From: Chrysochromulina parva | Taxonomy: Eukaryota > Haptophyta > Prymnesiales > Chrysochromulinaceae | NCBI GenBank assembly: GCA_002887195.1 | Contig: PJAB01000587.1 | Location: forward strand, 1-23,403 | Direction: 5' to 3' | DNA length: 23,403 bases | In this document: positions 17,001-23,403 of the stretch, piece by piece | Position numbering within the stretch: position 1 is the stretch's first letter | Layout of the letters: every line of letters starts with the position of its first letter | Translations under genes and position numbers: made by a program | Notes under the pieces: generated by a model | What the model was told of the DNA's origin: nothing | The model's database searches: none | The model's input: the letters and a program-made list of their open reading frames with translations, nothing else

Positions 17001-20000
17001 CACAGCGCCGCCTGCGTCGCCTGCAGCCACGAGGCCAAGCTCGCCACGTCACTCACGCTCCCTATCGGTCCGAGGCTAGCTGCGGTCTGGGCCGGTTGGA
17101 GCACTGGCGCGAGGACGGTGGGCACGCATTGCTTGATGACGTCGAGCCGCCGGCCGGTCAAGGCATCGACGAGGGTTGCATGTGCCGTCTTCATCGCGCG
17201 CACGTGGCGCGCCTTGAGTGCATCAAACCGGTGAGCCGCGAGGTCGGCAGGGGCGTGGTTCCAAGGATGGAGCGCCAGGCTAAAGGGGCTCCCGTCTGAG
17301 AGGAGCTTGAGCTTATGCTCCCCATCGACTGTCTTCACCTCACTCGCGAGCGTCTTGGCGACGGACCCCTGATGAGGGCGGCAGTCGAAGGCAGTCAATG
17401 GCAGTCGAAGGCAGTCGAAGGCCATCGAAGGCGCCATCAGAGGCCATCAGAGGCCATCAGAGCATCCACCTGCCCTCGCTCCGTGCCGGGATTGAGTGCT
17501 TGCCACGCGGAGCCACGACATCGCATGCTCTCGGCCGCGCCGCCCGCGCCGCCCGCGTCGCCCGCGTCGGCTACGCGGCCTGGGCCATCGCTCGCGATCG
17601 AACGCGTCCTCGCCGCTGCCGGTGGCGGCTGTGTGCGAGAGGGGCCATTCCCAAGCTGCTCCTCGTCCATGAGCTCTGGCGGCTCGATGACTGACACGTC
17701 CTGCCACTCAGTGCCGCTGTGAACGGACAAGCGCTGCCCGACGGCGTACCTGATGAAGGAGGCAATTACACGCAATCAATCGCAATCAACCGCGGCCCGA
17801 CGGCGACCCCGAGGAGGGAGGCAATCAAATGCAATCGGTGCTCGACAGCGTACCTGCGCATTCCGAGCGCGCCGGTCGCCCGCAGCTCGCGCAGGAGCCA
17901 CTCTTCGATGACCTGCTCGAGCCTCGAGCGATCAACGGTCATCGCCCGCAACAGCGCCTCGCGAAAGCTCTGAACCGAGGCGGCGGTCGCGTCGGCCGTC
18001 GCCTGTGCGGCCTTGGCGGCACTCGTCTCCGCGGCGACGGCCGTTCTCTCGGCAGAGAGCTGGGCCGCGTGGCGCATCGCTCTCGCGCGCGCAGCCGCAT
18101 CGGCAGCCATCTCCTTGAGGGTGATGCTCGCTAGCCTGGCCTCTTTGGCTGCAAGGAGCGCGTCCGCGGCGGGGCTGTTCTTCGAAAAGTCGCCCCGTTC
18201 CTCCGCCTTGGCGTTCGAGATTGCGAGCTCCTCCGCCTTGGCCACCGCCGCCTTCTCGTCGACGATCGACTGCGCCGCCTTCTGATCTATCGCCTCCATC
18301 TGGTCCTCCGCCGAGCTCGCCATCGCCGCATCGTTCTCCGACTCGAGCACCTTCTCCGCCAGCGCACTCGCAGCCGCCGCGGCCTGTGCCGCCGATCGTT
18401 TGGCCGCCCCTCGCGCGTCCTCCGTCGCTTGCTTCACTCCGAGCACACCCTCGCTAGTCTCCTCGAGGAAAGTGCTCAGCGCCTTGGAGCTCGCCTGGGG
18501 CAGGGTGCGGGTGAGGGCGATGGTGAGGGTCGGTGGCGAGTCTCTACGAGGGGAGCCTTGAGCCATTTCCTCGAAAGTCGCCTTCACTCCTCATTTGGAA
18601 GTCGAAGGAGGTCGCCTGCACTCGCTCAGCCATCCAAAAGGGCATCCATCGCAATCCATCGCAATCAATCCCGATCAATCCCAATCAATCCCAATCCATC
18701 GGGGCTCGCCTGCAGCCGCTTGAGCTCGGCCACCAGCTTCTCAGCCGCCGCGGCGAGGTCCCGACGTTCCGCCGTCACGGCATCGTCTTTGCTCGTCGCC
18801 GTGCTCCCATCGAGCGCCGTCTTGGGCGCGATCTCGAGCACGATCTTGGCTCCGAGGCCCATGAGCTCGTTGAGCGTGTCAAAGCTGCGCTGGGCGGCAC
18901 GGAGCACGCTCGACACGGCGCCCGGCTCGGGCGCCTTCCACGGCAGCACCGCCTGGTGACAGCTGTCGAAGTCCATGCGCATCTCGGTCTGATCCAAGCC
19001 AAAGAGGCATGCTAACCGCTTGCCGCCCACGAGGACGCGCGCGAGCCGCGTCACGCCCTCAGCGCCGCTCAGTCGCACCGACCGGTCCGCCACAAACGCC
19101 ACGCGTTCACCCGCGGCGAGCCTCACCTGCGAGACCGCCTTGCCAGCCAAGTCGGGTGGCGGCTCGGTCGGCGGATGCTCGAAGCTACAGCTGAGCGCGA
19201 TCGCAATCCTCTGCGCAGCGTGGAAGGCGACTCGCTTCTGCCACTTGCCCAATCGGGACGAGTGAAGGCTCTGGAGTGCCTGCGAGAGCATCGGCATCAA
19301 TAGCGAGGCCGGGTGCAGGTCAGCCGCGCACGCCGTTGCCTCGACGTCATCGCCGTCAGCCCCAGCGGTGGCGAGCTGCTCCCGTAACGAGCACTTGGCC
19401 GTGAGCTCGCACGCGAGATCGAGGATGCGCATGCAGAGCCGGAGGGCAAGCTGCGCGTGGGAGGGCCACTGCTGCGCCGCCTGTGGAAGGAGAGCAATCG
19501 CATGCATCCATGTGGAACGCACATGGAGACACACTCCGTGAGGCCAATCAGCCACCATCAGGGGCAATCAGGGTCAATCAGGGGCCATCAACGACAATCT
19601 ACGACAATCAGGGGCCACCAGGGGCCAGCAGGGGCAATCAGGGGTGGCAATCGATGGCACTATGAGCGACCCTCAGCGGAGGTCATAAGAGTGCTCATCC
19701 AGGCGCAATTAGTTAGCAATCAGTGCGCCCACCTGCTTCGAGAGCTCACGGCGAGCCATCTGCCAGAGCTCGGCCGGCTCGCCATTCGGATTCGGGCCGA
19801 GCAGCTCATCGACGACGCGAAACGCCTCGTGCATTCGCGCCGTGCACAACTTCTCATCGCCGAAGCGCGGGAGCACCGGCTTGATCTCTTCGTACGTGGG
19901 CGCATGCCCCGCGCACGCGAGGAGGAACTCGTTCAGGGTCGTGGAGTGGCAGGCGTGCTGGCGGAGCTGGGCGGCGGCCACGTGAGGCAGCTCGAGCAAC

Positions 20001-23000
20001 TCGGACAGCGTCGAGACGGGCATCGTGCTCACCTCGTCGATGCCAAAGGGCGTCGGGAACAGGTCGAAGAGCACCTGCATGCAATGAGGGAGGCCATCAG
20101 AGATCATCAGAGGATGCGACCAGATTCAATCTCAGAGCTCTTCAGGTCGGATCGTGCGAGCACCGTGCAGATGAGGCTGGCCGCGTCAACGAAGGGTGTG
20201 TGCAGCGCCGTCTCCGAAAAGTCGAGCAGCCACAGCATGTTGCGTGCATCGACCAAGACCTCGCCGCCGTGCAAGCTGCCGTGCTGTCCCACCCGCAGCG
20301 GGTGCCACGTGCTGAGCCACGCGCACGGGCCGCTCGGTCCGCTGGAGCGGTTAGGGGCGGTTGGCGAGCCTCCTCCCACGAGCTCATGTAGTTGACGAAG
20401 CAGGGCTACGAGCGGCCCGCATGCATCGGCATTCCACAGCGGCTCGTCGGCGTTCGGGCTCGGCCACTCGAGCACGAAACTGCTGCCAAACTGGCTCATG
20501 AGCGAGCCTACGCCGCCGCCGATGCATGCCGATGCATGCTGTGGAATGCCGTGGCGGCCCCCCTCGAAGGCGGCATGGCCGCTCTTTAAGGACTCGCACT
20601 CCTCGGCGGCGCCCATCTCGGCGCCCTCGCCTTGCCACCAAGCGTCGCCGTACACACGCCGCAGCTCGCACAGGCCCTCGTGCAGGCTGGCCGGCGGCTC
20701 GTACGCCTTCGCGGCTCCTTCGGTCCATTCGCGGCTCCTTCGGTCCATTCGACGGGCGGCTCCGTCGGTCCATTCGCGACGCTCGAACCTGATGAGGGAG
20801 GCCATCAGAGGCCATCAGAGGCCATCAGAGGCCATCAGAGGCCATCGGCATGCAATCAGGGACGGTCTTTTGTCCGCTCTTGGCGTGCTCATGGCTAGCT
20901 CATGGCGTGCGTACGGGGAGAGGAAGACGGCGCTGAGCTCGCGTGCGAGCTCACGCAGGTGCTGCAGCAACAGCCCGTCGGGCGCCGTCGCGGGCACAGC
21001 CGCGCGCCGGGCCTGGGCGAGCGCTATGTTGTTGAGCGGCCCCCCGGGTCCCCACAGCTCCTTGAGGATGTCTCCGTAACGTCCAAGCTGCTGGCCCGCA
21101 GCCGGCTGGACAGCACCACTGAGCCCGGGGACTCCTCCCTTGCCGCCGAAGGGCGGTGTCTTCGTGCTCGTGTTCGTGGCGAGTCCGGCGGCGCCGCTGC
21201 CCGCCCCAGCACCGCCGCCGCCACCGCCTATGCCTGGCGGCATCTTCATCGCCATCGTCGGGGCGCCCAACACGGCGCCAGTCAGGGGAGGCTTGGGCTT
21301 GCCGTCTGGCGCCGTGCTGGGCGTGGCCTTGAGGCCGTCGCTGCTATGACAGCTGCCCTTCGAGAAGGAGCTGCCGTCACTGCCCTTACTACTCGTGCTG
21401 CTCGTCGAGCGCGCGCTCTCCTGCCCGCCCTTGCTGCGCGCCGACTCGAGCCCGCCGCCCGCCCCGCCCTTTTGCTTGACCACGGGTGCAGGAGGGTTGA
21501 GCTGCGGCGACGTGCGGAGCATCTTGCGCAGCGAGAGGATCAACTCGACACGCGCCTGCATCTTGAAATGGAACTCGGGGAGCGCCCAGCAGGCACCCGC
21601 CGTCTCGAGCACGAACCCGCCCAGAGCTGCCGATGAGCTGCCCAGAGCTGCCGACGTGCTGCCTGGGGAAGCGACCCTCGGTGGGACAAAACCGTCGGGA
21701 CCGAGCGCCGTACCGAGCACGGACTGTGGGGAAGCGACCCTCGGTGGGACGAAACCGACGGGACCGAGCGCCGTACCGAGCACGGACTGGTTGGGAGCGT
21801 TGCTGAGCGAATGGAGGTCGTCCTCGGGCGCGCCCATCACTGTGCCGTCCTCCCCCTGCCCGGAGCCCTGCGGATCATTCACACCGGAGCCATGCGGGCC
21901 GTGAATGAGAGACAGCCCCTCACTCGCCGGCAGCTCACATTCGGCACCGGTGGCGTCCACGCCTATCGGCCCTCGCAGCACGCGCGCTGCGGACTCGCCC
22001 CGCACGACCTCGGCGATCTGACGCAGAGCCCGTGCCTCCCTCGCGATACGCGTGGCACTCCCGAGTACAGTGACCGTCGGCTCGTCGGGTTTGCCACGCT
22101 CATCGAAGCTCTCACTCTTCAGGAAGATCGCGTCGCGCCCAACACAGCGCCCCCTGATCGCGTGCCGCTCGCCGTGCACCGCATCCGCGACGCTCCCATG
22201 CATGCGGCTAAGCTCGACGCGCGACGAGCCGGTAAAGAGGCGCTGCACGAGCCGCAGCAGCGGCAGCGAGAGGGTCAACCCTCCCTTGAGCTCCACCACG
22301 AGCGCGTAGTACTCGGGGGGCAATGTGCCATCCCCGTCGACGCCGTCGCATAGCAGCACCTCGCCCTGACCTGCGACGGGGCGTCCGTGGTAGAAGGCAA
22401 CTCCATTGTCAATTGCACGGTGCACATCGACCCAAATATAGTAATCGCACGGTCGTGGTCCACTGCTGCTGCTGCTCACGCTCGCCGCCGTCTCGCGCCG
22501 CAGCAGCGGCGTGTGATGGCGCAGCATCCGTGTAAGCCCCAGCTTCGTCAAACTCTCCGCATGCATTCCGAACCAGCCGTGGACCGCAAGCGGCGGCGCT
22601 GTGGCGATGGTGAGTGGCATCGGCCTCTGATGACCGCTGATGACCTCTGATGACCTCTGATGATCTCTAATGGTGAGTGCCGTCGGCCGCGGCGCTACGC
22701 GCTCGGAGGCGGCGGGAGGGGAGGCGGCGGGGGAGGCAGAGGCGGGGGAGGCGGAGGCGGGGGAGACGGAGGCGGGGGAGGCGACGGCGGACAGAATCGG
22801 AGGGCTCTGCTGCTGCTGCTGATGATGATGATGGCTCTTGCTGCTACGCACCGCCTCCGCGCGGCTCGCACAGATCTCGAGGGCCGGGAGATACCATCCG
22901 AACGGCGACGTGTCGGGCGCGGGCTCACGCTTGATCGCACTGTGCAACGACGCTTCAATGGATGGAGACTCTTCCAAAGGGCGGCGTGTCGGTGTCCTGA

Positions 23001-23344
23001 GCGCTGTCCTGAGCGCCGCGTGGAGCGCCGCGGTCATCTCTGGATCCGCCTCCGGAGCCTCCGCCACCGCATCGTCATGGGCGTCGCCACTCTCTCTGGG
23101 CTCGTGCTTGCTGTCGACCTTGAGCACGGCGTCGTCATGGGCGTCGCCAGCGCCGCCCTCAGCCACCGTTGTGCGTTGGGAGCCCTCCCCCTCCCCCTTG
23201 CTTTCACCCTCCCCCTTGCCTTCCCCCTCCCCCTTGCCTTCACCCTCCCCCTGGCCTTCCCCCTCCCCCTGGCCTTCCTCCCCCTTTGCATCCGATCGTC
23301 CCCTCCCCCTCCGTTGGGAGCCCTCCCCCTCGCCTTCGATCGTC

Positions 23345-23403
<59 letters not shown>
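14073..23403 (-). CDS. NLR-like protein: Tpt1/KptA-like lobe, APH-type pseudokinase, coiled coil, NACHT, LRR; 5' end open
   Basis: Predicted exons, 5' to 3' on minus: >23403-20915, 20788-20164, 20074-19733, 19480-18710, 18581-17854, 17749-17470, 17368-16745, 16600-16274, 16161-14854, 14748-14533, 14354-14073. All ten junctions keep frame and each exon stays open, which is strong evidence for one gene. The first in-frame ATG at 23037 gives 2541 residues, but the frame continues upstream to the poly-C edge, so the true start may be outside. Numbering uses that ATG. Order: disordered region (1-150), Tpt1-like lobe (150-250), kinase-like region (about 300-960), helical and coiled-coil part (to about 1500), YAVGQ/LHPWNHAP module (1530-1705), NACHT (about 1754-2240), LRR (2346-2541). 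NACHT-LRR proteins are self-associating NTPase switches, often immune sensors; the front domains would be effectors or signalling parts. That role is inference. Separate gene models cannot be excluded without transcripts. Confidence 0.75.
14355..14532 (-). repeat. Intron 10, introner-like with a fossil exon fragment (178 bp)
   Basis: Donor GACGCG|GTGATG, acceptor CCTCATCAG|GTGAGC, phase 0. Plus 14453-14479 is an exact 27-bp copy of exon 10 sequence at 14540-14566, followed in transcription by its own donor-like GTGAGT and preceded by a decayed acceptor CCTCATTAAG. Two intron-like units therefore lie in tandem around a copied exon piece. Confidence 0.8.
14749..14853 (-). repeat. Intron 9, introner-like (105 bp)
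   Basis: Donor ACGCAG|GTGATT, acceptor CATGCAG|CTCGAT, phase 0. It contains TGGTGGCCTC and three TGATGCCCTC units. Splicing restores an LRR (CLTQ-LDLSANRL). Confidence 0.8.
16162..16273 (-). repeat. Intron 8, introner-like with duplicated acceptor and exon start (112 bp)
   Basis: Donor GAGAAG|GTGATC, acceptor CCGTCAG|GTCCCCCTCGACGTC. Inside lies a second acceptor copy, CCATCAG|GCCCCCCTCGACGTC, 46 bp upstream in transcription (plus 16193-16221 against 16147-16175). TGATGACCTC units fill the rest. Phase 0. Confidence 0.75.
16601..16744 (-). other. Intron 7, pyrimidine-rich, not of the CATCAG family (144 bp)
   Basis: Donor CTACAG|GTGGAG, acceptor CTATGGCAG|ATGGAG. Its length is a multiple of three with no stop, so retention would add 48 residues. 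Removal brings the NACHT strand before Walker B into normal spacing. It contains CACACCGCCTCTCC-type tandem units instead of TGATGG. Confidence 0.65.
17120..17749 (-). other. Unnamed pre-NACHT module (YAVGQRL ... LHPWNHAP)
   Basis: Exon 6 begins RYAVGQRLSVHSGTEWQDVSV, a small beta-barrel-like pattern. After a Gly/Ala-rich loop, exon 7 has HKLKLLSDG and LHPWNHAP (residues 1656-1663), then ATLVDALTGRRLDVIKQCV just before the P-loop. It looks like one folded unit interrupted by a loop and an intron. I recognise the motifs as a unit but cannot name the family. Confidence 0.45.
17369..17469 (-). repeat. Intron 6, introner-like (101 bp)
   Basis: Donor GGGCAG|GTGGAT, acceptor CCTCATCAG|GGGTCC, phase 0. 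It contains TGATGGCCTC units, then TTCGACTGCC units. Confidence 0.75.
17750..17853 (-). repeat. Intron 5, introner-like with three related exon-start copies (104 bp)
   Basis: Donor AG|GTACGCTGTCGAGC, acceptor CTTCATCAG|GTACGCCGTCGGGC. An internal copy GGTCGCCGTCGGGCCGCGG lies at 17791-17808, so the same 18-bp motif occurs three times (17732, 17791, 17836 on plus). TGATTGC units lie between. Phase 2, restoring Arg-Tyr-Ala-Val. Confidence 0.8.
17973..18515 (-). other. Ala/Glu/Lys-rich coiled coil
   Basis: Residues about 1310-1490 are almost free of Pro and Gly, rich in Ala, Glu, Lys and Asp, with long heptad-like runs (VLESENDAAMASSAEDQMEA, then KAEELAISNAKAEERG). This is predicted to be a long helix or coiled coil joining the front domains to the NACHT module, possibly for oligomerisation. 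Confidence 0.7.
18582..18709 (-). repeat. Intron 4, introner-like, apparent GC-AG (128 bp)
   Basis: The frame-keeping solution is CTGCAG|GCGAGC with acceptor GTGAAG|GCGACT. GCGAGC at the intron start, GCGACC internally and GCGACT at the exon start are related copies. GGATTGATTG repeats fill the 5' half. The more usual-looking acceptor GTGCAG|GCGACC would put the coiled coil out of frame. Confidence 0.55.
19481..19732 (-). repeat. Intron 3, introner-like (252 bp)
   Basis: Donor AAGCAG|GTGGGC, acceptor CTTCCACAG|GCGGCG, phase 0. The middle is a run of about ten TGATTGCCCC/TGATGGCCCC units. It is the longest of the set and ends with a more conventional acceptor. Confidence 0.75.
20075..20163 (-). 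repeat. Intron 2, introner-like (89 bp)
   Basis: Donor ACG|GTGCTCGCACG, acceptor TGCATGCAG|GTGCTCTTCG. Intron start and next-exon start are near copies (GTGCTC...CGACCTG in both). It contains TGATGATC/TGATGGCCTCCCTCATTG. A rival donor at GTCGCATCC would give the wrong frame. Confidence 0.7.
20164..20290 (-). other. APH-type kinase C-lobe, catalytic loop altered
   Basis: Residues 877-888 read HGSLHGGEVLVD and 895-899 LLDFS, followed by FVDAASLICT. In aminoglycoside phosphotransferase and choline kinase relatives these are HGDLHxxNhLhD and hIDFx, then DhAxL. The catalytic Asp is Ser here and the metal-binding Asn is Glu, while the DFG-like Asp remains. Splicing to the next exon gives ICT-VLFDLFPTP, a natural helix continuation. 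Probably a pseudokinase. The overall pattern recalls APH-like phosphotransferase domains seen with bacterial NTPase conflict systems. Confidence 0.6.
20711..20775. repeat. 20-bp coding repeat
   Basis: GCGGCTCCTTCGGTCCATTC occurs at 20711 and 20731, and a one-mismatch copy at 20756. It lies at the start of exon 2 of the NACHT-LRR gene. The 20-bp unit is read in shifting frames, giving REWTDGAARRMDRRSREWTE. Confidence 0.85.
20789..20914 (-). repeat. Intron 1, introner-like (126 bp)
   Basis: Donor CCCC|GTACGC, acceptor CCTCATCAG|GTTCG. It contains five consecutive units of the TGATGGCCTC type. Joining gives Pro-Phe-Glu-Arg in frame. Flank similarity is weak here. Confidence 0.75.
21665..21790. 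repeat. 63-bp coding duplication
   Basis: Two adjacent 63-bp units encode repeated 21-residue segments (QSVLGTALGPxGFVPPRVAS) in the linker of the kinase-like region of exon 1. Confidence 0.9.
21958..22140 (-). other. Kinase N-lobe-like segment
   Basis: Residues 300-360 read as strand-helix elements with an AIFLK (K307) and an IAREARALRQIAEVV helix, then RVLRGPIGV. This resembles the N-lobe of aminoglycoside-phosphotransferase-like kinases: a lysine strand, then a helix with a conserved Glu. The matching C-lobe is about 520 residues later, after a low-complexity insert and a segment FVLETAGACWALPEF. Assignment is by pattern only. Confidence 0.4.
22288..22590 (-). other. Tpt1/KptA/TRPT1-like ADP-ribosyltransferase-fold lobe
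   Basis: Residues 150-250 follow the C-terminal half of RNA 2'-phosphotransferases: VHGWF (H153; family HGT), KLGLTRMLRHH (H174/H175; family GLxxMxRxHIH), YIWVDVHRAIDNGVAFYH (family VFIDxxxALxxGIxFFxS), EVLLCDG (family NGVILTxG) and GTLPPEYY (family FLPPKYF). The N-terminal winged-helix half of Tpt1, with its LRH motif, is not recognisable. In the family this lobe binds NAD+ and transfers ADP-ribose to an RNA 2'-phosphate. Here it could have another target or be inactive. Confidence 0.65.
22607..22680. repeat. In-frame insert of the intron repeat in reverse orientation, with direct-repeat flanks
   Basis: ATGGTGAGTG is present at 22607 and 22670 on plus, 63 bp apart. Between them lie CTCTGATGACC units on the plus strand, the opposite orientation to the gene's introns. 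On minus it is an open 21-codon insertion just before the Tpt1-like lobe. Confidence 0.75.
22705..22790. repeat. Low-complexity Pro-Ala-Ser coding repeat
   Basis: GGCGGGGGAGGC-type units on plus encode PASASPAS repeats in exon 1, beside a short His/Gln run (22807-22833). A disordered linker. Confidence 0.85.
23188..23345. repeat. Gly-Glu coding repeat at the 5' edge of the large gene
   Basis: CCCTCCCCCTTGCCTT-type units on plus give, on minus in the gene's frame, GEGEGKGEGE-like repeats without stop or in-frame ATG. It may be coding (upstream of 23037) or leader. Confidence 0.7.
23347..23403. repeat. Poly-C run at window edge
   Basis: Fifty-seven consecutive C. It may be a real homopolymer, but a run this long at the edge is also typical of an assembly or sequencing stop. 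It limits any claim about the 5' end of the large minus-strand gene. Confidence 0.9.

Noticed and set aside
14073..20107. Several separate minus-strand genes (LRR, NACHT, coiled coil, kinase)
   Set aside because: Each apparent end coincides with a repeat-bearing intron whose removal restores frame and, for the LRRs, the repeat period. Separate genes would need many coincidences.
20789..20850. Evenly spaced CATCAGAGGC units looking at first like a CRISPR array
   Set aside because: Units are about 10 bp with no spacers, occur at intron ends with CATCAG acceptors, and recur through many introns of one eukaryotic gene.

Overview
The window looks like compact, GC-rich nuclear DNA of a unicellular eukaryote, most likely an alga. 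The products are eukaryotic in type: a mitochondrial-type leader, a spliceosomal WW protein, TPR-PRMT, prolyl 4-hydroxylase and PARP-type zinc finger proteins. There are spliceosomal introns, long Ala/Gly/Ser/Pro-rich tracts and short intergenic spaces. One intron fits best with a GC-AG boundary, which together with the base composition makes a haptophyte a reasonable guess, but the sequence does not prove it. No rRNA, tRNA, CRISPR array or classical transposase was recognised.

Positions 1-4139 are gene-dense. A PARP-type zinc-finger/DUF5710-like protein (minus, cut by the window edge) diverges from a G-patch protein (plus). A mitochondrially targeted TMCO4/DUF726-like hydrolase and a prolyl 4-hydroxylase-like oxygenase follow on plus. 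Positions 4140-6213 hold one doubtful ORF, short repeats and a solitary intron-like element. Positions 6214-13609 hold a WBP4/FBP21-like splicing factor (minus), an unrecognised protein (minus) and a 1487-aa TPR plus tandem PRMT protein (plus) in which the first methyltransferase half is degenerate and the second intact.

Positions 14073-23403 are the most notable part. What first looks like several separate minus-strand ORFs can be joined through ten introns, every junction keeping frame, into one multidomain protein of at least 2541 residues, open toward the window edge. Domain order: disordered N-terminus; a lobe resembling the catalytic half of RNA 2'-phosphotransferase Tpt1/KptA/TRPT1 (ADP-ribosyltransferase fold); an aminoglycoside-phosphotransferase-like kinase region whose catalytic Asp is replaced; helical and Ala-rich coiled-coil regions; a small module with an LHPWNHAP motif; a NACHT NTPase (Walker A, Walker B, TSRP, LSFQEY); and C-terminal leucine-rich repeats. 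That is the effector-NTPase-LRR layout of NLR immune receptors and STAND conflict proteins, with an N-terminus I do not recognise from described NLRs. Its role as a sensor is inferred from architecture alone.

Most of its introns carry short TGATGGCC/TGATTGC repeats and end in CATCAG. In several, the start of the intron or an internal segment is a near copy of neighbouring exon sequence. This is the signature of an introner-like family that creates introns by duplicating splice-site-bearing DNA. A copy in reverse orientation lies within exon 1, and an isolated copy lies near 5.45 kb.
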